Source of the DNA: Dongia mobilis | GTDB lineage: Bacteria > Pseudomonadota > Alphaproteobacteria > Dongiales > Dongiaceae | DNA length: 64,000 nucleotides | Assembly (NCBI RefSeq): GCF_004363235.1 | Contig: NZ_SNYW01000007.1 | Coordinates: 421,064-485,063 of the forward strand | Direction of reading: 5' to 3' | Shown here: one piece after another, positions 29,577 through 37,451 of the stretch | Position numbering within the stretch: position 1 is the stretch's first letter | Layout: each line of letters starts with the position of its first letter | Position numbers and translations under genes: made by a program | The notes under the pieces: model-generated | Told to the model about the DNA's origin: nothing | Databases searched by the model: none | Seen by the model: only the letters and a program-made list of their open reading frames with translations

Positions 29577-30476
29577 ATGTGCGGCATCGTTGGCCTTTTT
29601 CTGAAAAACCCGGCCTTGCAGGCCGAACTCGGCAAGCATCTCGAGACCATGCTGATCGGCATGACCGATCGTGGTCCGGACAGCGCCGGCATCGCCGTCT
29701 ATCACAGCCCAGTGGCGGACAAGCGTTGCAAGCTGACCCTGTTCAACGCCGATACCAGCTACCCCTGGCGGGCGCTCGCCGGCGATCTGGGGACCGCGCT
29801 CAATGCCGAAATCGACGTCGAGCAGCGCGGCAACCACGTCCTGTTGACTGCGACGGCGACCGAGACCGAGGTCATTCGCTGGCTGAAGGCGAAGCATGCG
29901 GATGTGCGCATCATGGGCTACGGCAAGCTGATGGAAGTCTACAAGGACATGGGCCTGCCGGCCGAGGTGGCGAAGAAGTACGGCCTGGCCGGCATGCGGG
30001 GCAGCCACGCCATCGGCCACACCCGCATGGCGACGGAGAGTGCGGTTACCACCGAGCACTCGCACCCGTTCACGCCGGCGCCCGACATGTGCCTCGTGCA
30101 CAACGGCTCGCTTTCCAATCACAACAATCTCCGGAAATGGCTGCGCCGGCACGGTCAGGAGTTCGAGACCGACAACGATTCCGAGGTGGCGGCACGCTAT
30201 TTCGCCCATCGCCTCGCCGAGGGTGCGACCCTCAACGAGGCGCTGGAGGCCGGCCTGGCCGATCTCGATGGCTTCTTCACCTTCACCATGGGCACCAAGG
30301 ACGGCTTTGCCGTGCTGCGCGACGGCATCGCCTGCAAGCCGGCGGTCCTGGCCGAGAATGACGACTGGGTGGCAATGGCCTCCGAGTTCCGCAGCCTTGC
30401 CTATCTGCCCAATGTCGAAAAGGCCAAGATCTGGGAGCCGGCACCGGCGACCGTCTACAGCTGGAGCCTGCACTGA
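29577..30476 (+). CDS. mgsA: N-methylglutamate synthase subunit A (glutamine amidotransferase, GlxB-like)
   Basis: A 299-residue class II (Ntn) glutamine amidotransferase. The nucleophile is Cys2 after Met removal (MCGIVGLFLKN), with the family contacts DRGPDSAGIA and GHTRMATESAVT. It matches the amidotransferase domain of glutamate synthase, present here as a separate polypeptide. In N-methylglutamate synthase this subunit is thought to bind gamma-glutamylmethylamide and release methylamine for transfer to 2-oxoglutarate. The older name from rhizobia is glxB. It is the first gene of a tight three-gene set, two bases before mgsB. Confidence 0.88.
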   Translation: MCGIVGLFLKNPALQAELGKHLETMLIGMTDRGPDSAGIAVYHSPVADKRCKLTLFNADTSYPWRALAGDLGTALNAEIDVEQRGNHVLLTATATETEVIRWLKAKHADVRIMGYGKLMEVYKDMGLPAEVAKKYGLAGMRGSHAIGHTRMATESAVTTEHSHPFTPAPDMCLVHNGSLSNHNNLRKWLRRHGQEFETDNDSEVAARYFAHRLAEGATLNEALEAGLADLDGFFTFTMGTKDGFAVLRDGIACKPAVLAENDDWVAMASEFRSLAYLPNVEKAKIWEPAPATVYSWSLH

Positions 30477-30478
30477 CC

Positions 30479-31162
30479 ATGAACGCGTTTGATCTCACCA
30501 AGACGCCGCTGCGCGAGGCCAATGCCAAGCTGCAGAGCCTGCCGGCCGACACCAACGAGAAGGTCTGGCACCTTAACAACCTGCATGGCGAACATGCCTG
30601 TGCGGTCGGCCTCACCCAGCCGATCGAAGTCCATGTCAACGGCCATATCGGCTATTACTGCGCCGGCATGAACCAGAACGCGACCGTGATCATCCACGGC
30701 CAGTGCGGTGTGGGCGTGGCCGAGAACATGATGTCGGGCGAAGTCCGCGTGAAGGGCACCGCCAGCTCCGCCGCAGGTGCGACGGGGCAGGGCGGCCTCC
30801 TCGTCATTGAGGGCGACGCAGGTACCCGCTGCGGCATCTCGATGAAGGGCATCGACATCGTGGTCAAGGGATCGGTCGGCGCCATGAGTGCCTTCATGGC
30901 GCAGTCCGGCAGCCTTGTCGTCTGCGGCGATGCGGGTGCCAGCCTCGGCGATTCGATCTACGAGGCGCGCCTCTATGTCCAGGGCAAGGTCGAGAGCCTC
31001 GGCTCCGATTGCGTCGAGAAAAAGATGACGCCGCATCACCTGGCCAAGCTCGAGCGCCTGTTGAAGAAGGCCGGAATCGAGGCCGACCCCAAGAAATTCC
31101 GCCGCTTCGGTTCGAAGCGCAATCTCTACAATTTCCATGTCGACAATGTCGACGCCTATTGA
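30479..31162 (+). CDS. mgsB: N-methylglutamate synthase subunit B (GXGXG domain, GlxC-like)
   Basis: A 227-residue protein made almost entirely of the GXGXG beta-helix domain that forms the C-terminal part of glutamate synthase. Repeated Gly-rich turns (HVNGHIGYYCAGMN, VMVKGTASSAAGATGQGG-like and VVKGSVGAMSAFMA) mark the coils. This domain is structural and is expected to link the amidotransferase and FMN domains. It starts two bases after the mgsA stop and is followed by mgsC after 15 bases. Homologs are called glxC in Sinorhizobium. Confidence 0.88.
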   Translation: MNAFDLTKTPLREANAKLQSLPADTNEKVWHLNNLHGEHACAVGLTQPIEVHVNGHIGYYCAGMNQNATVIIHGQCGVGVAENMMSGEVRVKGTASSAAGATGQGGLLVIEGDAGTRCGISMKGIDIVVKGSVGAMSAFMAQSGSLVVCGDAGASLGDSIYEARLYVQGKVESLGSDCVEKKMTPHHLAKLERLLKKAGIEADPKKFRRFGSKRNLYNFHVDNVDAY

Positions 31163-31177
31163 GGAAGCGGGACGATC

Positions 31178-32509
31178 ATGAGCGACCATAGCCCCTTTCA
31201 TACCCCGCCCCGTTTCTCGGCAACCTTCGACGAGCATTCGATCGCGCAGATCCAGCGCGCGGCGGCGACCGGCATCTATGACATCCGCGGTGGCGGCGCC
31301 AAGCGCAGGATGCCGCATTTCGACGACCTGCTTTTCCTGGGTGCGTCGATCTCGCGCTATCCGCTGGAAGGCTATCGCGAGAAATGCGGCACCGATGTTG
31401 TGCTGGGCACCCGCTTTGCGAAGAAGCCGATCGAGCTCAAGATTCCGGTGACCATCGCCGGCATGAGTTTCGGTGCCCTCTCCGGCCAGGCCAAGGAGGC
31501 CTTGGGTCGCGGCGCCACGGCAATGGGCACCAGCACGACGACCGGCGACGGCGGCATGACGCCGGAAGAACGCGGCCATTCGACCAAGCTGGTCTACCAG
31601 CTGCTGCCCTCGCGCTATGGCATGAACCCGGACGATCTGCGCAAGGCCGATGCCATCGAGGTGGTGGTCGGCCAGGGTGCCAAGCCGGGCGGCGGCGGCA
31701 TGCTGCTCGGCCAGAAGATCACTGAACGCGTCGCGAAGATGCGCAACCTGCCGGTCGGTATCGACCAGCGCTCGGCCTGCCGGCACCCGGACTGGACCGG
31801 TCCCGACGACCTCGCCATCAAGATCACGGAACTGCGCGAGATCACCAATTGGGAGAAGCCGATCTATGTCAAGGTCGGCGCCACGCGACCCTATTACGAC
31901 ACGGCACTGGCGGTGAAATCGGGCGCCGATGTGGTGGTGCTGGACGGAATGCAGGGCGGCACGGCAGCGACGCAGGAAGTCTTCATCGAGCATGTCGGCA
32001 TCCCGATCCTGGCCGCCCTTCGCCCGGCGGTGCAGGCGCTGCAGGACCTCGACATGCACCGCAAGGTGCAGCTGGTCGTCTCTGGCGGCATTCGCAACGG
32101 CGCCGACGTGGCGAAATGCCTGGCGCTGGGTGCCGATGCGGTCGCCATCGGCACGGCTGCGCTGATCGCGCTCGGCGACAATGCGCCCGCCCTCGAGGAG
32201 GAATACCGCAAGATCGGCTCCACCGCGGGCGCCTATGACGATTGGCACGAGGGCCGGGATCCCGCCGGCATCACGACGCAGGATCCGGCGCTGGCGGCCC
32301 GGCTCGATCCGGTGAAGGCCGGCAAGCGGCTTGCCAATTACCTCGCCGTTCTTACCATGGAAACGCAGATCATCGCCCGTGCCTGCGGCAAGAGCCACGT
32401 GCACAATCTCGAACCGGATGATCTTGTTGCTCTGACGGTCGAGGCGGCGGCCATGGCGCGGGTGCCGCTGGCGGGAACCAGCTGGATCCCGGGTCAGGGC
32501 GGCTACTGA
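31178..32509 (+). CDS. mgsC: N-methylglutamate synthase subunit C (FMN synthase domain, GlxD-like)
   Basis: A 443-residue protein matching the FMN-binding synthase domain of glutamate synthase: PVTIAGMSFGALSGQAKEAL, the GAKPGGGGMLLGQKIT loop, DGMQGGTAAT, and SGGIRNGADVAKCLALGADAVAIGTAAL. The three Cys that bind the 3Fe-4S cluster in GltB normally follow GTAALIALG; here the segment from Asp334 to Pro362 has no cysteine, though the following GITTQDP is kept. Loss of the cluster means electrons must reach FMN by another path. Likely reaction: reductive formation of N-methylglutamate from 2-oxoglutarate and methylamine. Confidence 0.88.
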   Translation: MSDHSPFHTPPRFSATFDEHSIAQIQRAAATGIYDIRGGGAKRRMPHFDDLLFLGASISRYPLEGYREKCGTDVVLGTRFAKKPIELKIPVTIAGMSFGALSGQAKEALGRGATAMGTSTTTGDGGMTPEERGHSTKLVYQLLPSRYGMNPDDLRKADAIEVVVGQGAKPGGGGMLLGQKITERVAKMRNLPVGIDQRSACRHPDWTGPDDLAIKITELREITNWEKPIYVKVGATRPYYDTALAVKSGADVVVLDGMQGGTAATQEVFIEHVGIPILAALRPAVQALQDLDMHRKVQLVVSGGIRNGADVAKCLALGADAVAIGTAALIALGDNAPALEEEYRKIGSTAGAYDDWHEGRDPAGITTQDPALAARLDPVKAGKRLANYLAVLTMETQIIARACGKSHVHNLEPDDLVALTVEAAAMARVPLAGTSWIPGQGGY

Positions 32510-32513
32510 GATA

Positions 32514-32553
32514 CCGTCGCCGGTCGCGTAAATTGTCGCTGGTCCGGCGACGG
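32514..32553 (+). promoter_or_regulatory. 10-bp stem-loop between mgsC and gmaS
   Basis: CCGTCGCCGG (32514-32523) and CCGGCGACGG (32544-32553) are perfect complements around a 20-base loop, starting four bases after the mgsC stop. No T tract follows, so it is more likely an RNA stability or partial-termination element than a full terminator. The remaining 58 bases to gmaS are AT-richer and could hold a promoter. Confidence 0.5.
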
Positions 32554-32611
32554 CAAGAACAACAATAACGCGATTACATTGAATTGAGGCTTTACACATA
32601 GGGGGCTTTCG

Positions 32612-33919
32612 ATGGCTACCGACCTCGCCAAGGTCGCTAAGGAACGCAAGATCAAGTATTTCCTGATCTCCTACACCGACCTGTTCGGCGCGCTGCGCGC
32701 CAAGCTGGTGCCTGCTGCCGCGATCGGCGACATGCAGCGCGACGGTGCCGGCTTCGCCGGCTTCGCGACCTGGCTCGACATGACGCCGGCCCATCCGGAC
32801 CTGTTCGCACGGCCGGATCCCGACAGCCTCATCCAGTTGCCGTGGAAGCCGGAGGTGGGCTGGCTCGCCTCCGATCTCTGGATGGACGGCAAGCCGGTGG
32901 CGGATGCGCCTCGCAACCTGCTCAAGCGCAAGATCGCCGAGGCGGACAAGAAGGGGTTGCGCGCCAAGGCTGGCGTCGAATGCGAATTCTTCCTGGTGAC
33001 GCCCGATGGCAAGGCCATCGCCGATACCGCCGACACGGCCGAGAAGCCGTGTTACGACCAGCTCGCCCTGATGCGCCGCTATGACGTCATCACCGAGATC
33101 TGCGACGCCATGCAGACGCTGGGCTGGAAGCCCTACCAGAACGACCACGAGGACGCCAACGGCCAGTTCGAGATGAACTGGCATTACGACGATGTGCTGC
33201 TGACGGCCGACCGCCATGTCTTCTTCAAGTACATGACCAAGGCGATCGCCGAGAAGCATGGCCTGCGCGCCACCTTCATGCCCAAGCCGTTTACCAACCT
33301 GACCGGCAACGGGGCGCATGCGCATATCTCGTTCTGGGACAGGACCGGCAAGAAGAACCTGTTCGGCGACGCCAAGGGCGAACTCGGCCTTTCGAAGCTT
33401 GCCTATCAGGTCCTTGGCGGGATCCAGCACAACGCATCGGCGCTGTGCGCGATCTTCAACCCGACGGTCAACTCCTACAAGCGCATCAACGCGCCGCGCA
33501 CCACTTCGGGTGCCACTTGGTCGCCGAATACCATCACCTGGTCCGGCAACAACCGCACGCACATGATCCGCGTGCCCGATGCCGGCCGCTTCGAACTGCG
33601 ACTCGCCGACGGCGCAACCAACCCCTATCTGCTCCAGGCTGGCATTGTCGGCGCCGGGCTTGACGGCATTGCCAACAACCGCGATCCCGGCAAGCGCCTC
33701 GATATCAACATGTATACCGAGGGGCATACGGTGAAGGGCGCCAGGAAGCTGCCGCTCAACCTCCTCGACGCACTGCGCCTGCTCGACGGCAGCAAGGCGG
33801 TGCGCGAACAGCTCGGCGATTCCTTCGTCGATTCCTATGTGCGGATGAAGACCGGGGAGTGGAACAGTTTCACCAAGCATCTGACCGAGTGGGAACGGCA
33901 GAACACGCTGGATTGCTGA
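32612..33919 (+). CDS. gmaS: gamma-glutamylmethylamide synthetase (glutamine synthetase family)
   Basis: A 435-residue glutamine-synthetase-fold ligase. ATP-dependent joining of methylamine to the gamma-carboxyl of glutamate is expected. Catalytic-site landmarks are VECEFFLVTPDG (metal Glu), ANGQFEMNWHYDDVL, GNGAHAHISFWD (metal His), and NRTHMIRVPDAGRFELRLADG. The adenylylation-site region of GlnA is not recognisable. By sequence it could be annotated glutamine synthetase type III or glnT. Position directly after mgsABC argues strongly for GmaS, the first enzyme of the pathway. A terminator follows closely. Confidence 0.9.
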   Translation: MATDLAKVAKERKIKYFLISYTDLFGALRAKLVPAAAIGDMQRDGAGFAGFATWLDMTPAHPDLFARPDPDSLIQLPWKPEVGWLASDLWMDGKPVADAPRNLLKRKIAEADKKGLRAKAGVECEFFLVTPDGKAIADTADTAEKPCYDQLALMRRYDVITEICDAMQTLGWKPYQNDHEDANGQFEMNWHYDDVLLTADRHVFFKYMTKAIAEKHGLRATFMPKPFTNLTGNGAHAHISFWDRTGKKNLFGDAKGELGLSKLAYQVLGGIQHNASALCAIFNPTVNSYKRINAPRTTSGATWSPNTITWSGNNRTHMIRVPDAGRFELRLADGATNPYLLQAGIVGAGLDGIANNRDPGKRLDINMYTEGHTVKGARKLPLNLLDALRLLDGSKAVREQLGDSFVDSYVRMKTGEWNSFTKHLTEWERQNTLDC

Positions 33920-33925
33920 CCAGGG

Positions 33926-33962
33926 AAGGGCCGTCCGGCAGACCAGCCGGCGGCCCTTTTTT
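33926..33962 (+). terminator. strong Rho-independent terminator after gmaS
   Basis: A 13-bp stem with one bulged T (AAGGGCCG-T-CCGGC pairing GCCGGCGGCCCTT), a six-base loop and a run of six T form a textbook terminator seven bases after the gmaS stop. It ends the mgsABC-gmaS unit. Confidence 0.9.
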
Positions 33963-34082
33963 CGGGATTCTGATGTTTCCGACGGGGAAAATTAATTTAA
34001 GAGTAGTGAATGCACGGCCGTTGTGCTACAAGGGCTGAGGGTCGAACGAGGCCCGCCGAATCTGATGTAACAGTCTGATCGG

Positions 34083-34124
34083 AAAAAGAAAAACCCCGAA
34101 AAAGGGGCGCGCCGAAAAAGGCGC
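34083..34124 (+). promoter_or_regulatory. tandem mini-hairpins with identical GAAAAA loops
   Basis: Three GAAAAA elements lie in a row, two of them as hairpin loops. CCCC-GAAAAA-GGGG (34094-34107) is followed directly by GCGCC-GAAAAA-GGCGC (34109-34124); an unpaired GAAAAAGAAAAA run precedes them. They are in the 286-base gap between the gmaS terminator and the small-membrane-protein genes, about 80 bases upstream of the first start, so probably in its leader RNA. Their role is unknown. Confidence 0.5.
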
Positions 34125-34205
34125 ACCGGGAGTGGGCCCCGGGGAGGGGCAAAGTCGGATGACGCGGCCTTGCTGGCTATGGCCGCCATCTTAGGGGAGA
34201 GTGGC

Positions 34206-34484
34206 ATGCCGAGTGATATGCAGTCGCGCGTGGATTCCATGTTCCGGATGGATCGCACCTGGGCCTGGGGCTTCGTCATCGTGCTCTGGGCCGTCTTGCT
34301 GTTCGTCTATTTCTCTGTCAGCGGCTACATCGAGGACGACACGGCGCGGATCGTCCTTGGCATTGCCGGCCTTCTGGTCGGCATTTTCAACACGGCCGCC
34401 ATCGGGGCGATGATTTCGCATTACGCCCACGACAAGAACTTCATCTACGAACTCGACATCAAGCATCTGGACGCCAATCGCTAG
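34206..34484 (+). CDS. small two-helix membrane protein
   Basis: A 92-residue protein of unknown function with predicted helices at about 19-40 and 48-71, a soluble N-terminus and a charged C-terminal tail of about 20 residues (YELDIKHLDANR). The start ATG 34206 is preceded by AGGGGAGAGTGGC, a good ribosome site. It is the first of four closely spaced genes ending in an APC permease, and is followed by a 66-base gap. It may be an accessory subunit of that transporter, by position only. Confidence 0.75.
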   Translation: MPSDMQSRVDSMFRMDRTWAWGFVIVLWAVLLFVYFSVSGYIEDDTARIVLGIAGLLVGIFNTAAIGAMISHYAHDKNFIYELDIKHLDANR

Positions 34485-34550
34485 GCCGTTGCGCACGGGC
34501 AGCAAGACCCGTCGCAACCCGGTCCTGTGATCGATCAGGGGAGGATTGTT

Positions 34551-35033
34551 ATGGCGAAACGATACCAACCGCCGCAGCAGAGCGGCGTAGGACAGGCGCG
34601 CGACGCGCTGTTCATCCTGGTACTGACCTTTCTGGCGCTCTGGATCCCGCTGGAACTGGAACTTGCCGGTGCCGAGAAGGTCGATTGGCTGCCGGGGACA
34701 GTCACCGTTGCCGAGGCCCCCGAGGGCGGTTCGATCGTGCGCAGCGACAGCGGACTGGCCAAGATCACGGCCGCCGATGGTTCCGTCACCTACGAGAATC
34801 TGACCTGGGAGAATCTCGGTCAGAACGAAGCCATGCAGGCGCAATGGGAGAAGCTCGGCGTCGGCATCGAGGACGCCGCCGGTCTGGTTACCAAGCGCTA
34901 TGACTATTCCTTCTCCTGGATCGGGTTGCTTGCGACCTTGGCCGCGATCGCGGGCTATTTCATTTTCCTCGTCCGCCAGTCCGATCGTGAGTATCGCGAA
35001 GTCATCGCCGAGAAGTTCGGCAACGGTTCTTAA
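34551..35033 (+). CDS. bitopic/two-helix membrane protein with extracytoplasmic domain
   Basis: A 160-residue protein of unknown function. A hydrophobic helix at about 17-39 is followed by roughly 80 polar, acidic residues and a second helix at about 122-141, then a charged C-terminus (RQSDREYREVIAEKF). With both termini cytoplasmic, the central acidic part would face the periplasm. The start at 34551 follows GGGGAGGATTGTT. It lies between two other small membrane proteins just before the APC permease, suggesting a shared complex. Confidence 0.75.
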   Translation: MAKRYQPPQQSGVGQARDALFILVLTFLALWIPLELELAGAEKVDWLPGTVTVAEAPEGGSIVRSDSGLAKITAADGSVTYENLTWENLGQNEAMQAQWEKLGVGIEDAAGLVTKRYDYSFSWIGLLATLAAIAGYFIFLVRQSDREYREVIAEKFGNGS

Positions 35034-35050
35034 CGGGCGAGGTTCGTATC

Positions 35051-35248
35051 ATGCTTGATTTTCTGCAATTCCGCGGCCCGTGGGACGTGGTTCAGCTGGC
35101 CGCCTGGGTGGTGTCGATCGCGCTGCTGCTGTGGATGCTGTGGGACGCGATCCGGGTCAGCAAGCAGTACAGCGAAGACGTGCTGACCAGTTCCCAGGAA
35201 GGTGTCGACGAGCTTGCCTTGCAGCAAGACGCGCACAAGAAGAGCTGA
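35051..35248 (+). CDS. 65-residue single-helix membrane protein
   Basis: A very small protein with one strong helix (about 12-31, DVVQLAAWVVSIALLLWML) and a polar C-terminal half rich in Ser, Gln and Lys. It starts 17 bases after the preceding gene and ends 13 bases before the permease start. Conserved position within a tight gene row is the main reason to accept it. Function unknown; small single-helix proteins often act as transporter subunits. Confidence 0.7.
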   Translation: MLDFLQFRGPWDVVQLAAWVVSIALLLWMLWDAIRVSKQYSEDVLTSSQEGVDELALQQDAHKKS

Positions 35249-35261
35249 GGGGGAAAGCCAG

Positions 35262-36683
35262 ATGACCGATATCACCGCAAGCGGCGCCAAGGCAGATAGT
35301 GCCGGCAAGCCGTCCATCAACCTTGCCAAGGTCCTCGGCCCGATCCACGTCTGGGCGCTGGGCGTCGGCATCGTTCTGGTCGGCGAATTTATGGGCTGGA
35401 ACCTGTCGATCGAGAAAGGCGGTGCGCTCGGCTCTATCATCGCCTGCTGGATCGTCGGGTTGCTCTATACCTGCGTCGCCATGATCGATTCGGAAGTCAC
35501 CTCGACGGTGGCCGCCGCTGGCGGCCAGTACACCCAGGCCAAGCATACCACCGGCCCGCTGATGGCCTTTAATGTTGGCCTCTATCTGGTGCTGGCCTAT
35601 ACCATGCTGGAAGCCGCCGACATCTTCGTGTTCGGCGATCTGGTCCGAATCGCTGCAGAGAACCTCGGGGCGGAACCCGGCTCCGTCGATGCGCGTCCGT
35701 TCGTGCTGCTGGCCGTCTCGGTCCTCGCCTGGCTCAACTATCGCGGCGTGTTCATGGCGCTCAGCGTCAACTTCCTGATCACGGCCGTCGCCTTCGCGTC
35801 GATCGTCATCCTGTTCGTGGCCTATCAGTTCGGCATCGGCACCGGGCAGGACCTGCAGCACCAGGAACTCGGCATGGGCTCGCTGCCCTATGGCTGGATG
35901 GGCGTCCTCGCCGCTTTCCAGTTTGCGATCTGGTACTATCTCGGCATCGAGGGCACCTGCCAGGCAGCCGAGGAAGTGCGCTCCTGCGGTCGTTCCCTGC
36001 CGCTCGGTACCATGACCGGCATGATCACGCTGCTTATCGCGGCGGCATTGACCTGGTATGTGTGCTCGGGCGTCATGCCTTGGGAGTATCTGGGCCTTAC
36101 GCTGGCGCCGCTCTATGACGCTTCACTGATGACCGGCAACACGGTGCTGATCGTCCTGCTGTGGACTGGTACGGTCTTCTCCGCCCTTGCCTCGGCCAAT
36201 GGCTGCATCAACGATGCCGCCCGCGCCTGGTTCTCGATGGGGCGCGACCGTTACCTGCCGCAGTTCTTCGCGGCCGTGCATCCGAAGTACCGGACACCCT
36301 ATCGTGCAATCCTGTTCCTGATCCCGATTGCCGCGTCGTTCGGCTTCCTGCAGCTGCTTGGGCCCGTCATCACCTTCTCGATCTTGTCGGGGCTCCTCGG
36401 CTATACCTTCATGCCGATCAACATGTTCCGCTTCCGCAGCAAGTGGCCGCTGGACACGATCAAGCGCGGCTATATCCACCCCTTCCATCCGCTGCCGTCG
36501 ATCGTGCTGATCACCTTGTGCGCGGCCACCTATGTCGCCGTCTATCTCGGTTTCGGCACGCAGCTCCTGGCCATGATGGTGTTCTATGTCGTGGCTTCGG
36601 TCTGGTTCGTGCTGTTCCGCTACAAGTTTGTCCGTCGCGGCGACCAGTTCACCATGGCATGGCCGCGACCGAGGGGCTATTGA
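35262..36683 (+). CDS. APC superfamily amine/amino-acid permease
   Basis: A 473-residue permease with about twelve helices. The N-terminal region (LGPIHVWALGVGIVLVGEFMGWNLSIEKGG) resembles the ethanolamine-transporter (EAT) branch, where GxxxGWNxxxxxGG lies in helix 1, and SGVMPWEYLGL and FSALASANGCINDAARAWFSMGRDRYLP are typical APC loops. The start ATG 35262 follows GAGGGGGAAAGCC. It forms a unit with three small membrane proteins and follows the methylamine genes, so uptake of methylamine or a related amine is inferred. A stem-loop lies after it. Confidence 0.88.
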   Translation: MTDITASGAKADSAGKPSINLAKVLGPIHVWALGVGIVLVGEFMGWNLSIEKGGALGSIIACWIVGLLYTCVAMIDSEVTSTVAAAGGQYTQAKHTTGPLMAFNVGLYLVLAYTMLEAADIFVFGDLVRIAAENLGAEPGSVDARPFVLLAVSVLAWLNYRGVFMALSVNFLITAVAFASIVILFVAYQFGIGTGQDLQHQELGMGSLPYGWMGVLAAFQFAIWYYLGIEGTCQAAEEVRSCGRSLPLGTMTGMITLLIAAALTWYVCSGVMPWEYLGLTLAPLYDASLMTGNTVLIVLLWTGTVFSALASANGCINDAARAWFSMGRDRYLPQFFAAVHPKYRTPYRAILFLIPIAASFGFLQLLGPVITFSILSGLLGYTFMPINMFRFRSKWPLDTIKRGYIHPFHPLPSIVLITLCAATYVAVYLGFGTQLLAMMVFYVVASVWFVLFRYKFVRRGDQFTMAWPRPRGY

Positions 36684-36718
36684 TAGTACGATATCACCTG
36701 TCTTTCAGGGTATTCCTC

Positions 36719-36744
36719 GGGCCGGCGGGTCACACCGCCGGCCC
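36719..36744 (+). terminator. 10-bp GC stem-loop after the APC permease
   Basis: GGGCCGGCGG and CCGCCGGCCC pair perfectly around a six-base loop, 35 bases after the permease stop. Without a T tract it may attenuate rather than stop transcription into the next gene, which starts 24 bases later. Confidence 0.5.
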
Positions 36745-36767
36745 ATTGCTGCCGTGACGCCAACGGA

Positions 36768-37451
36768 ATGATTGCCAATTCCTTCGCCCTTACACTAGCC
36801 GCGCTGGTGGCGCTCGCACTGACGGGCCTTATCCTGATCTATCGCCGTGAGAGCAGGCAGCGACGCCAGCTACGCGCCGCCTTGTTCGAGCCCGCCTACC
36901 CCTTGTTCCAGTCCTATCGCGTCGAACAGGCCGGCCAGGATTACCCATCGTTGCGGGGGCGATATCGCGAGCGGGACTTCCATATAGATCTGGTGGTCGA
37001 CACGCTGACATTTCGCAAGATCCCGGTCCTGTGGCTGCGTGTCTCGCTGTTGCAGCCGCTGCCGGGGCTGGCGATGACGGATCTTCTGGTCAGAGCGCAG
37101 AACAACGAGTTCTACGCGCCAGCCAACGACCTGCCCTACCACCTGCCGAGCGCATCGCACTGGCCGCCGGGCCTCAATGTGAAGACCGAGGATCCAGCCC
37201 GCGCGCCATCCCGGGACTTGCTGGATGCGCATATGGACTTCTTCGCCTCCCCCGAAGCCAAGGAAGTACTGCTGACGCCAAAGGGCGTGCGCCTTGTTCG
37301 GATGCTGGGCCAGGGCAAGCGGGCGGATTACATGGTGCTGCGGATCGCCGATTTCCCGGACGCCGCTCTTGATGCAACCACGCTCGCGGACATCATGGAT
37401 AGATGCATCGCCCTGGCGGCGGATACAGCACGGGAGTTGGAGCAGAGATGA
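36768..37451 (+). CDS. membrane-anchored protein of unknown function
   Basis: A 227-residue protein I do not recognise. One N-terminal helix (5-25, ALTLAALVALALTGLILIY) is followed by Arg-rich residues and a soluble domain of about 190 residues containing YPSLRGRYRERDFHIDLVVDTLTFRKIPVLW, which has a beta-rich look, and a helical C-terminus. It is probably anchored with the domain in the cytoplasm. Its stop overlaps the next gene's start (ATGA), so the two are coupled. Location between the permease and Amt genes suggests, but does not prove, a role in transport or its regulation. Confidence 0.75.
   Translation: MIANSFALTLAALVALALTGLILIYRRESRQRRQLRAALFEPAYPLFQSYRVEQAGQDYPSLRGRYRERDFHIDLVVDTLTFRKIPVLWLRVSLLQPLPGLAMTDLLVRAQNNEFYAPANDLPYHLPSASHWPPGLNVKTEDPARAPSRDLLDAHMDFFASPEAKEVLLTPKGVRLVRMLGQGKRADYMVLRIADFPDAALDATTLADIMDRCIALAADTARELEQR

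Noticed and set aside
30455-33880. 1141-codon open frame on the minus strand across mgsB, mgsC and gmaS
   Set aside because: Low-complexity His/Arg/Asp-rich translation with no recognisable domain, fully antisense to three well-conserved genes; a by-product of high GC codon bias.
32612-33919. Housekeeping glutamine synthetase glnA
   Set aside because: Not next to glnB, no recognisable adenylylation-site segment, and located directly after mgsABC.
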